From the NCBI RefSeq assembly GCF_011839805.1, contig NZ_VWPY01000030.1, positions 1 to 55,949 of the forward strand: DNA of 55,949 bases, given 5' to 3'. Position 1 is the stretch's first letter; each line of letters starts with the position of its first letter. Made by a program: the position numbers and the translations under genes. Positions 42,413-49,346 of this stretch are shown here, piece by piece. The notes beneath the pieces were generated by a model. That model was given only the letters and a program-made list of their open reading frames with translations. It had not been told where the DNA came from and did not search any database. This stretch comes from Kineococcus rubinsiae (GTDB lineage: Bacteria; Actinomycetota; Actinomycetes; Actinomycetales; Kineococcaceae).

Positions 42413-43051
42413 TCACCAGCCGGCGACGAACTCCCGGGCCCGGCGCGTGATCTCCGCCCAGTCCCCCGCGGCGACCGTCGCCGGGGGCACCACGCCGGTG
42501 CCCGCGGTGACGGCGACCGCCCCGTGGTCGAGGAAGTCCTTCGCGTTGTCCGCGGTCACCCCGCCCGAGGGGACGAGGTCGATGTCCGGGAACGGTCCGT
42601 GCAGCGCCCCGAGGTAGGAGGGCCCGAAGACCGAGGCGGGGAACACCTTCACGGCGCTGGCCCCCGCCTCGTGCGCCTGCAGGACCTCCGTCGGCGTGAG
42701 CGCCCCGATGAGGACGGGCACGCCGGCGGCCGTGGCCACGGCCGCCACCTCGGGGCGCAGCCCGGGGGTGACGAGGAACCGGGCGCCGGCGTCGATCGCG
42801 GCGCGGGCGTCGTCGGCGGAGACGACCGTCCCGACGCCCAGCACGACCCGGGGCGCGACGGCGTCGGCGGCCTCGCGCAGGTGCCGCAGCACGTCGGGGG
42901 TGGTGAACGTCAGCTCGACCGTGCGGATGCCCCCGTCGGCCAAGGCGTGGCACAGCGCCTGCGCGTCGGGCAGCTGCGGGGCGCGCACGACGCAGATGAC
43001 GCGGTCGGCGACCATCGCGTCGAGGGCGCTCGGGGGGGTGGGGTCGGTCAC
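42413..43051 (-). CDS. eda: Bifunctional KDPG / 4-hydroxy-2-oxoglutarate aldolase
   Basis: A 212-residue class I aldolase that splits 2-keto-3-deoxy-6-phosphogluconate into pyruvate and glyceraldehyde-3-phosphate. The Schiff-base lysine is K135 in ASAVKVFPAS and the general acid/base is E46 in RTVELTFTTP. GVGTVVSADDARAAIDAGARFLVTPGL and IDLVPSGGVTADNAKDFL are also conserved. GTG 43051 has GGAGG 7 nt upstream and overlaps the D-aminoacylase-like stop as GTGA. It is the last gene of the leftward unit, and the KDG kinase gene lies in the divergent unit, so the two form the KDG-to-triose steps of the same island. Confidence 0.96.
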   Translation of the reverse strand: MTDPTPPSALDAMVADRVICVVRAPQLPDAQALCHALADGGIRTVELTFTTPDVLRHLREAADAVAPRVVLGVGTVVSADDARAAIDAGARFLVTPGLRPEVAAVATAAGVPVLIGALTPTEVLQAHEAGASAVKVFPASVFGPSYLGALHGPFPDIDLVPSGGVTADNAKDFLDHGAVAVTAGTGVVPPATVAAGDWAEITRRAREFVAGW

Positions 43052-44739
43052 GAGGGTCCTCCGGGAGTGGGGTTCTGGGGTGGTCGGGCGGGTGGTCGGC
43101 GGGGCACGGTGTCGCGCCCGGAGCGCAGGCTGCGCCCGGCGAGGGCGGCGGTGCGCTCGCCGTCGGCGACGACGGGCACGCCGGCGATCAGGACGTGCGG
43201 GATGCCGACGGCCTGCCGGCGGGGTTCGTCGAAGCTCGCCCCGGCCGCGACGGTCGCGGGGTCGAACAGGACGAGGTCGGCCACCGCGCCGGGCCGCAGG
43301 ACGCCGCGGTCGCGCAGCCCGAGGACGCGGGCGGGGCGCGACGTCATGCGGGCCACGCACTCCTCCAGCCCGAGCACGCCGGTCTCGCGGACGTAGTGGC
43401 CCAGGTAGTGCGGGAACGTGCCCCAGGCGCGGGGGTGCGGCCGGGCGCCCGTGAGCAGGCCGTCGCTGCCGACGGTGTGGCGCGGGTGCCGCATGATCTC
43501 CCGGACGTTCTCCTCGTGGCCGACGTGCTGGAGGATCGTGGTGCCGAGGGAGTCGGTGCGCAGCAGGTCGACGAAGACGTCGAAGGGTTCCGCGCCGCGG
43601 CGGCGGGCGAGCTCGTCGAGCCGCGCCCCGACGACGTCGCCCAGTTCCGCGTGCCGGACCCCGGAGACCTGCAGGGTCCCCCACTCGACGGGGACGCCGT
43701 GGCAGCCGTCGGAACCCTCGACCTCCAGGTCGGTGCGGATGCGCTGCCGCGCAGCCGGATCCGCCAGCCGTGCGAGCGTCGCGGCCGGTCCGCCGGCCGA
43801 GGCCCAGCTCGGCAGCAGCGCCGCGAGGGTGGTCGAGCCGGGCAGGTACGGGTAGCTGTCGAGGGTGATGTCGATCCCCTCCGCCAGGCCCGCGTCGACG
43901 GCGTCGAGGAGTTCCCGGGCGCGGCCGGCGTTGACGGCGAAGTTCATCGTGGCGTGGGTCAGGTGCAGTGCGACGCCGGAGCGGCGCGCGACGTCGATCA
44001 CCTCGGCGTAGGCCTGCAGCGCACCGCGTCCGTAGGAGCGCTGGTGCGGGGCGTAGAAACCTCCCGCCTCGGCGACGACCTCCGCCAGGGCCACGAGCTC
44101 GGCCGTGTCCGCGAACATGCCCGGCACGTAGGTGAGGCCGCTGGACATCCCGACGGCCCCCTCCGCGAGGCCGGTCCGGACGACGTCCCGCATGGCCCGC
44201 AGCTCTTCCGGCGTGGCGGGCCGGTCCTCGGTGCCCACCACGAGCAGTCGGACGGTGCCCTGGGGCACGAGGTAGCAGACGTTCACGGCGGCCCCGGCGT
44301 CGACGCGGTCGAGGTACTCCCCGACGCTGCGCCAGTCGGGACCCGCCCCCGCGCCCAGGTCGTCGCCCGTGCCGTTCCAGCCCGCGAGCTGCTCGCGCAG
44401 GACGGCCAGGCTGTCGTCGTCGACGGGCGCGTAGGACAGCCCGTCCTGCCCCACGACCTCCGTGGTGACCCCCTGCGTGGTCTTCGCGAGGTGCTGCGGG
44501 TCGCTGAGCACGGCCAGGTCGGAGTGGGCGTGCAGGTCGACGAACCCCGGCGCGAGGGCGAGGCCGCCCGCGTCCAGGACGCGGGCACCGGCGGGCGCGT
44601 CCACGTCGCCCAGCTGCGCGATCCGCCCGTCGACCACGAGGGCGTCGCCCCGGCGCGCGGGGGCGCCCGTGCCGTCGACGAGGAGCGCCCCGCGCACGTG
44701 CAGCGGTGCGGGCGCGGGTCCCCCGTCCGGCGAGCTCAC
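43048..44739 (-). CDS. N-acyl-D-amino-acid deacylase-like amidohydrolase
   Basis: A 563-residue amidohydrolase of the D-aminoacylase type. It has the N-terminal beta-sandwich (LHVRGALLVDGTGAPARRGDALVVDGRI), metal ligands H70 and H72 in GFVDLHAHSDLAVL, later ligands in LHLTHATMNF and TTILQHVGHEENV, and catalytic D in VGSDG. The zinc cysteine usual in this family (NCG) is replaced by Q-D-G in TTEVVGQDGLSYAP. The C-terminal beta-sandwich strand is GALADLVLFDPATV in form. It starts by overlapping the lyase stop (GTGA). In this island it could deacylate an N-acetylated 2-amino-aldonate rather than a D-amino acid; the exact substrate is inferred. Confidence 0.85.
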   Translation of the reverse strand: MSSPDGGPAPAPLHVRGALLVDGTGAPARRGDALVVDGRIAQLGDVDAPAGARVLDAGGLALAPGFVDLHAHSDLAVLSDPQHLAKTTQGVTTEVVGQDGLSYAPVDDDSLAVLREQLAGWNGTGDDLGAGAGPDWRSVGEYLDRVDAGAAVNVCYLVPQGTVRLLVVGTEDRPATPEELRAMRDVVRTGLAEGAVGMSSGLTYVPGMFADTAELVALAEVVAEAGGFYAPHQRSYGRGALQAYAEVIDVARRSGVALHLTHATMNFAVNAGRARELLDAVDAGLAEGIDITLDSYPYLPGSTTLAALLPSWASAGGPAATLARLADPAARQRIRTDLEVEGSDGCHGVPVEWGTLQVSGVRHAELGDVVGARLDELARRRGAEPFDVFVDLLRTDSLGTTILQHVGHEENVREIMRHPRHTVGSDGLLTGARPHPRAWGTFPHYLGHYVRETGVLGLEECVARMTSRPARVLGLRDRGVLRPGAVADLVLFDPATVAAGASFDEPRRQAVGIPHVLIAGVPVVADGERTAALAGRSLRSGRDTVPRRPPARPPQNPTPGGPS

Positions 44740-46040
44740 CCGAAGACCGTGCGGACGAGGTCGACGACGACGGGCTCCGGGGCCAGCGCGTCGTCGACGA
44801 CGGGCAGCAGCCGCCACTTGTCGAACGCCGTGCAGGGGTGGGAGAGCCCCAGCCGCAGCACGTCCCCGACCCGGAGGTCCTTGGCGGCGGGACCGAGGCG
44901 GACGAACGCGTGCTGGTCGTTCAGCGCCGTCACGACGGCGTCCGTCACGGGTACGGCGGGCCCAGACCCGCTGCGGCGCACGGCCTGCACCTGCGGCAGG
45001 CCCTCGTCGAAGGGCAGGTCCCGCTTGCCCGCGTCGGCGAGCGCGAGGCCGGGTTCGGGGCGCGAGACGATGCGCGCCCAGCCGTGGATCGCCGAGGTCA
45101 GGGTGCCGCCCGTCTCGCGGCCCATGGGCGTGATGCCGCGGTAGAACCCGTCGTCGTGGGCGACGGAGGCCCCGGCGCGCACGACGGTCCGCACGGGCGG
45201 CCCGTGCTCCCCCGCGGGGTCGTGCAGGGGCGCGAGGACGTCGGCGACGACGTCGAAGTAGGCGCTGCCGCCCGCGCTGACGACCAGGCCGCCGGGGACC
45301 TCGCCGTACAGCCCGGCGGCGAGGACGCGGGCGTGCAGGCCGGCGAGGTCGGTGAGGTAGCGGCGCACCGTCTCCAGGCTCGCCGGCGACGCGTCGTGGG
45401 CCAGCGCGCCCTCGTAGCCGGCGACCCCGGCCAGGCGCAGCCCGGGGACCCGGCCGACCGCTCGCGCGACCTCGAGGCCAGCCTCGACCGAGCGTGCCCC
45501 GGTCCGGCCGCCGCTCGCCCCGAGCTCCACGAGGACGTCGACGGGTTGCGCCGCAGCGCCTCCCGGCAGGTGCCGGGCCATCTCCTCCACCACGTCGACG
45601 CCGTCGGCCCAGACGAGGACGCGCGCCGTGCGGGGCCGGGTCGTGAGCGCCCGCAGCACCGCGGGTTCCAGCAGCGGGTACGCGGCGAGGACGACGGGGA
45701 CGCCGGAGGCGAGGGCCACGCCGAGCTGCCAGGGGGTGGCGACCGTGATGCCCCACGCCCCGGCCGCGAGCTGCTGGCGCCAGACCGCGGGCGCCATGGT
45801 CGTCTTGCCGTGGGGGGCCAGGTCGACGCCCGCGGCGCGCGCCCAGCCGGCCATCGTCGCGACGTTGGCGGCGAGCGCCCCGGCGTCGAGCGTCAGCAGG
45901 GGGGTCGGCAGGTCGCCCAGTGCGGGCGTCTCGGCGACGAACTGCGCGCCGGTGAGGTCGTGGGCCGTCACGGGGACGGCCTTGAACTCCGGCCCCAGCA
46001 CCCCCAGGTCCGCTGCGTCGTAGCGGTACCGCTCGCTCAT
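44736..46040 (-). CDS. D-serine dehydratase-like / D-threonine aldolase-like PLP enzyme
   Basis: A 434-residue fold-type III PLP enzyme (alanine-racemase N-terminal barrel plus the DSD1 C-terminal zinc domain). The PLP lysine is K79 in APHGKTTMAP. The barrel has VLAAYPLL, VLVELGASGGRTGARS and SAGGSAYFD, and the likely zinc ligands H401 and C403 are in GLSHPCTAFDKW. Such enzymes dehydrate D-serine or deaminate D-threonine; beta-elimination of an amino-sugar acid is equally compatible. ATG 46040 has GGAGG 5 nt upstream. It is first in the leftward unit and divergent from the KDG kinase gene across an IclR-type operator. With the kinase, aldolase and RidA it suggests 2-amino-2-deoxy-aldonate to KDG chemistry. 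Confidence 0.82.
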   Translation of the reverse strand: MSERYRYDAADLGVLGPEFKAVPVTAHDLTGAQFVAETPALGDLPTPLLTLDAGALAANVATMAGWARAAGVDLAPHGKTTMAPAVWRQQLAAGAWGITVATPWQLGVALASGVPVVLAAYPLLEPAVLRALTTRPRTARVLVWADGVDVVEEMARHLPGGAAAQPVDVLVELGASGGRTGARSVEAGLEVARAVGRVPGLRLAGVAGYEGALAHDASPASLETVRRYLTDLAGLHARVLAAGLYGEVPGGLVVSAGGSAYFDVVADVLAPLHDPAGEHGPPVRTVVRAGASVAHDDGFYRGITPMGRETGGTLTSAIHGWARIVSRPEPGLALADAGKRDLPFDEGLPQVQAVRRSGSGPAVPVTDAVVTALNDQHAFVRLGPAAKDLRVGDVLRLGLSHPCTAFDKWRLLPVVDDALAPEPVVVDLVRTVFG

Positions 46041-46088
46041 CCCGCCTCCGTCGCTCGGCTGCGCCCTGCCCCGCACCGAGACCCTCGG

Positions 46089-46113
46089 CACCGTTGCACG
46101 GAGCGCAACGGTG
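46089..46113. promoter_or_regulatory. Candidate IclR-family operator
   Basis: CACCGTTGC (46089-46097), 7-nt spacer ACGGAGC, GCAACGGTG (46105-46113): a perfect 9-bp inverted repeat in the 110-bp gap between the divergent lyase and KDG kinase genes. A further half-site (GTTGCG) follows at 46114-46119. Its core TTGC...GCAA resembles operators of IclR regulators, and an IclR gene is encoded in the adjacent unit. Confidence 0.7.
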
Positions 46114-46114
46114 G

Positions 46115-46144
46115 TTGCGTCCTCGTCGCGAGCCGTTCTAGCAT
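46115..46144 (+). promoter_or_regulatory. Candidate leaderless promoter of the KDG kinase unit
   Basis: TTGCGT (46115-46120), 18-nt spacer, TAGCAT (46139-46144). Transcription would start at about 46151, which is the GTG itself, so the mRNA would be leaderless. The -35 overlaps the edge of the IclR-type palindrome's downstream half-site, so bound IclR could block or recruit polymerase. Confidence 0.4.
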
Positions 46145-46150
46145 CGCCGG

Positions 46151-47083
46151 GTGCCCGGGTCAAAGGTCGTCTGCGTCGGTGAGGCCATGGCGGTCCTCAC
46201 CCCCACCGAGGACGTGCCCCTCGCGGAGGCGGCCACGTTCACCCGCACCGTGGGCGGCGCCGAGCTCAACGTCGCGCTCACGCTGGCGCGCCTGGGGGTC
46301 CCGACCGCGTGGCTGTCCCGGCTCGGCGACGACGGGTTCGGCGAGCACGTGCTGGCCGTGGCCCGCGCCCACGGCGTGGACACCGCGGGGGTGGAGGTCG
46401 ACGCCCAGCGCCCCACCGGGTTGTACGTCAAGGCCCCCGCGGTGGCGGCCGACGGGTCCCGCCGCTCCCGGATGCACTACTACCGCAGCGGTTCCGCGGC
46501 CGCGGCCCTGACGCCGGGGTTCCTGCGCCACGGCGCGGTGGCCGAGCGGCTGCGCGACGCCGAGGTGGTGCACGTCAGCGGCATCACGCCGGGGCTCTCC
46601 GACGGCGCCGCCGCCTTCTGCGCGGCGCTGGCCGCGACCGTGGCCGCCGGTCCCGCCCGCCTCTGCGTGGACCTCAACCACCGACCCCTGCTGTGGGCGG
46701 GACGCAGCGACGCCCCCCTGCGCGACCTGCTCGACGCGGCCGACGACGTGCTGCTGGGTGCGGACGAGGCGCGCGTGGTGTTCGGCACCGACGACCCGGC
46801 GCGCCTGGCCGCCCTGCTGCCCCGCGCCCGCCGGATCCTGCTCAAGGACGAGGAGCGCGGCGTCGTCGTCGTCGAGGGCGGCGCCGTGACCCACCACGTC
46901 GCCGTGCAGCCCGTCGAGGTCGTCGAACCCGTCGGGGCGGGCGACGCGTTCGCCGCCGGGTACCTGGCCGGCACGGTCCGCGGCCTCGACGTCGTGCCCG
47001 CCGTGGAACTCGGTCACCGCTGCGCCGCAGCCGCTCTCGTGGTGCGCGAGGACCGGCCGGTGGACCTGCCGGCCGGGCTGTGA
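46151..47083 (+). CDS. kdgK: PfkB-type 2-keto-3-deoxygluconate kinase
   Basis: A 310-residue carbohydrate kinase (ribokinase fold). The N-terminal segment is VVCVGEAMAVLTP, the substrate-side strand is TVGGAELNVALTLARLG, and the catalytic C-terminal motif is EVVEPVGAGDAFAAGYLAGTVRG, with D265 as the base. Phosphorylates KDG to KDPG, which Eda (divergent) cleaves. The GEAMAVLTP start and TVGGAELNVALTLARLG are typical of KDG kinases rather than ribokinases, but other sugar-acid substrates are possible. The predicted transcript is leaderless. It overlaps the IclR gene by GTGA. Confidence 0.88.
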   Translation: MPGSKVVCVGEAMAVLTPTEDVPLAEAATFTRTVGGAELNVALTLARLGVPTAWLSRLGDDGFGEHVLAVARAHGVDTAGVEVDAQRPTGLYVKAPAVAADGSRRSRMHYYRSGSAAAALTPGFLRHGAVAERLRDAEVVHVSGITPGLSDGAAAFCAALAATVAAGPARLCVDLNHRPLLWAGRSDAPLRDLLDAADDVLLGADEARVVFGTDDPARLAALLPRARRILLKDEERGVVVVEGGAVTHHVAVQPVEVVEPVGAGDAFAAGYLAGTVRGLDVVPAVELGHRCAAAALVVREDRPVDLPAGL

Positions 47084-47847
47084 GCCAGTCCGTCGCGCGC
47101 GCCCTGTCCCTGCTGGACCGCGTCGCGGCGGGCACCTCGACCCTGACGGAGCTCGCCGAGGCGGAGGGCGTGCACAAGAGCACCGTGCTGCGGGTGCTGC
47201 GCGTCCTGGAGGACGAGGGGTACGTGCACCGCGACGGGGAGCACCGCTACGCCCTGGGTGCGCACCTGTTCCGCCTCGCGCAGCAGGCGCTGGACTCCGT
47301 CGACGTGCGGGCCCTGGCCGCGGCCCGGCTGCGGCGGCTGCGCGACGAGACGGGGCAGACGGTCCACCTGGCGGTGCTGGACGGCGCGGCCGTCACCTAC
47401 GTCGACAAGCTGGAACCCCGCGAGACCGCCGTGCGGATGTCCTCGCGGATCGGCCAGCGCGCGGCGCTGCACTGCACCGCCGTCGGCAAGGTCCTGCTCG
47501 CGGGGATCGTGCCGGGCGAGCGGGCCGACCTCGTCGCGGGCCTCGACCTGCCGGCTCTCACGCCGCGCACCCTGACGACGGCCTCCGCCCTGCTGGCCGA
47601 GGTGGCGCTCGTCGAGCGCCGCGGCTGGGCGGAGGACCACGCCGAGAACGAGACGTACATCAACTGCGTCGCCGCGCCCGTCCTGGGCCCGGACGGGCGC
47701 ACCCTCGCGGCCGTGTCGGTGTCGGTGCCCGACGTGCTGCTGCCCCGCGAACGGGTCCTCGACCTCGTTCCCCCGCTGCTGTCCGCGACCGCGGACGTCT
47801 CCCGCGACTGCGGGTACCGCCCCCACCTCCCGGAGGAGCCCTCATGA
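47080..47847 (+). CDS. IclR-family transcriptional regulator
   Basis: A 255-residue regulator. The N-terminal winged HTH is VSQSVARALSLLDRVAAGTSTLTELAEAEGVHKSTVLRVLRVLEDEGYV. The effector domain is GQTVHLAVLDGAAVTYVDKLEPRETAVRMSSRIGQRAALHCTAVGKVLLAG, with the usual HCTAVGK and the C-terminal RGWAEDHAENETYINCVAAPVLGPDGRTLAAVSVSVP. Effectors in relatives are sugar acids such as KDG, which fits the island. GTG 47080 overlaps the kinase stop (GTGA), and its own stop overlaps ridA (ATGA). The palindrome at 46089-46113 is its likely binding site. Confidence 0.92.
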   Translation: MSQSVARALSLLDRVAAGTSTLTELAEAEGVHKSTVLRVLRVLEDEGYVHRDGEHRYALGAHLFRLAQQALDSVDVRALAAARLRRLRDETGQTVHLAVLDGAAVTYVDKLEPRETAVRMSSRIGQRAALHCTAVGKVLLAGIVPGERADLVAGLDLPALTPRTLTTASALLAEVALVERRGWAEDHAENETYINCVAAPVLGPDGRTLAAVSVSVPDVLLPRERVLDLVPPLLSATADVSRDCGYRPHLPEEPS

Positions 47848-48248
47848 CCGCCCGCACCGCCGTCAGCACCCCGGACGCCCCCGCGCCCGCCCACACGTTC
47901 TCGCAGGCCGTGCGCCAGGGACCCCTGCTGCAGGTCGCGGGCCAGGGTCCCGTCGACCCGGCGACCGGGGAGTACCTGCACCCGGGCGACGTGCGCGCGC
48001 AGACCGCCCGCACCCTGGCCAACGTCGAGGCCGTCCTGACGGCCGGTGGCGCGAGCTTCGACGACGTCCTCATGCTCCGCGTCTACCTGACGACGCGCGA
48101 CGACTTCGCCGCGATGAACGAGGCCTACGGGGCGTTCCTCGTCCCCCGCTGCCCCTCGGGCGTCCTGCCGGCCCGCACGACCGTGGTGACGGGCCTGCCG
48201 CGCGAGGAGATGCTCGTCGAGATCGACGCGCTGGCCGTCCTGGCCTGA
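47844..48248 (+). CDS. RidA-family reactive-enamine deaminase
   Basis: A 134-residue RidA/YjgF protein that hydrolyses enamine/imine intermediates released by PLP enzymes. Conserved segments are FSQAVRQGPLLQVAGQGPVDPATGEY, QTARTLANVEAVLTAGGASFDDVLMLRVYLTTRDDF and NEAYGAFL, ending PARTTVVTGLPREEMLVEIDALAVL, where the Arg of ARTTV and the Glu of VEIDA are the usual active-site pair. ATG 47844 overlaps the IclR stop (ATGA), so it belongs to the kinase-IclR unit. It fits as the partner of the beta-eliminating PLP enzyme on the other side of the island. Confidence 0.92.
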   Translation: MTARTAVSTPDAPAPAHTFSQAVRQGPLLQVAGQGPVDPATGEYLHPGDVRAQTARTLANVEAVLTAGGASFDDVLMLRVYLTTRDDFAAMNEAYGAFLVPRCPSGVLPARTTVVTGLPREEMLVEIDALAVLA

Positions 48249-48287
48249 GTTCCTGATGCCCGGTCGCGGGCGTGGCACGGTGGGAGC

Positions 48288-48731
48288 GTGAGCACCGCGA
48301 CCGCCCGGGCCCGGCGCCGGGACCCCCTCCTGCCGGCCCTCGTGGCCCTGCCCGCGGTGGGGGCGGTCACGACGCTGGTCGTCTCGGCGCGCCTGACGAG
48401 CTGGGACCTCGTCACCGCGGACGCCGGGGCGGTGCTGTTCACCCTCGTGTTCGCGGTGTGGGCGCTGCTGCCCTTCGCGCTCGCGGTCGCGGTGGGCGTC
48501 TCCGTGCACCGGCACTGGCGCGGGGGCGTTCCCGCCGCGCTCGCCGGGGGCCTGCTGCTGACGGCCCTCACCGGCTGGCTGCTGTGGAGCGTCGTGACGT
48601 CGGAGTCCTCCACCGCCTCGCTCGGCCTGCTCTTCGCCCCGTTCCTGCAGGCGGCCCTCGCCGGCCTGACGATGGCCGCCTCCGTCGGCCTGGCCGCCCT
48701 GCGGCGCCGCCGGGCGGACCGTCGCGGCTGA
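48288..48731 (+). CDS. Small four-helix membrane protein of unknown function
   Basis: A 147-residue protein with four hydrophobic segments: LLPALVALPAVGAVTTLVVS, AVLFTLVFAVWALLPFALAVAVGV, VPAALAGGLLLTALTGWLLWSVV, and LLFAPFLQAALAGLTMAASVGLAAL. The N-terminal and C-terminal ends are Arg-rich, so both are probably cytoplasmic. I do not recognise the family and see no functional residues. GTG 48288 has GGGAG 3 nt upstream. It starts 39 bp after the ridA stop, so it could be read through from that unit, but nothing else ties it to it. Confidence 0.6.
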   Translation: MSTATARARRRDPLLPALVALPAVGAVTTLVVSARLTSWDLVTADAGAVLFTLVFAVWALLPFALAVAVGVSVHRHWRGGVPAALAGGLLLTALTGWLLWSVVTSESSTASLGLLFAPFLQAALAGLTMAASVGLAALRRRRADRRG

Positions 48732-48741
48732 GCGCCCCGCG

Positions 48742-49305
48742 TCAGGCGCGGGCGGCCCGCGCCCGCGCCTTGACGGCGTCGATGACCTCGGTCTTGGCGT
48801 CGGAGTAGGCGTTCATGTCGTCCCAGGCCCGGCGGAGCAGGTCGCGCTTCGTGCTCTCGTACAGGGACCGGTCCGCGGCGTCGGTGCGCAGGTGGTCGCG
48901 CAGCAGGAGGTACTCCGCCAGCGCGGGGTCGCCCCGGCCGTAGACGTGGACGTGGGTGTCCCGCGACGGCGTGCGCACGAGGCGGTGTCCCGGTTCGCGC
49001 ACGCGCAGCACGTACCCCGCCGCCAGCAGCGGTTCGAGGTAGTCCTCCTCGGCCGTGACGTCCTCCACCGCGACCGCGATGTCCACGATGGGCTTGGCGG
49101 CCAGCCCGGGGACCGCCGTCGACCCGATGTGCTCGACCGAGACCGGCGCGGGGGCGAGCGCGGCGAGGATCCGCCGCCGGTGCTCGCGGTAGGCCTGCGC
49201 CCAGCGGTCGTCGTGCTCCGCGAGCCCGACCACGAGCCGCTCGGGCCCCCCGACGATCTCGGCGCCGGTCACGTCCGGCCGGCGCGGGGTGGGGTGGGGG
49301 CTCAC
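48742..49305 (-). CDS. GrpB family (UPF0157) nucleotidyltransferase-like protein
   Basis: A 187-residue protein with the GrpB/UPF0157 pattern: PVSVEHIGSTAVPGLAAKPIVDIAVAVEDV, where GSTAV...KPIVDI keeps the NT-fold metal site, and HVHVYGRGDPALAEYLLLRDHLRTDAADRSLYESTKRDLL. Members are predicted nucleotidyltransferases; the best-studied links are to dephospho-CoA or GMP-type chemistry, but the activity is unsettled. GTG 49305 begins at a Pro-rich tail, and a start closer to TGAEIVGG could exist. It converges with the small membrane-protein gene (10-bp gap). Confidence 0.88.
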   Translation of the reverse strand: MSPHPTPRRPDVTGAEIVGGPERLVVGLAEHDDRWAQAYREHRRRILAALAPAPVSVEHIGSTAVPGLAAKPIVDIAVAVEDVTAEEDYLEPLLAAGYVLRVREPGHRLVRTPSRDTHVHVYGRGDPALAEYLLLRDHLRTDAADRSLYESTKRDLLRRAWDDMNAYSDAKTEVIDAVKARARAARA

Positions 49306-49346
49306 CCGGGGATCCTCGCAGACGGGGGCCGTGGTCCCGCCCGGGT

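Noticed and set aside
43048-46040. Island as a plain D-amino-acid catabolic operon
   Set aside because: The KDG kinase and KDPG aldolase genes are part of the same island and would be unexplained; the D-amino-acid idea is kept only as an alternative.
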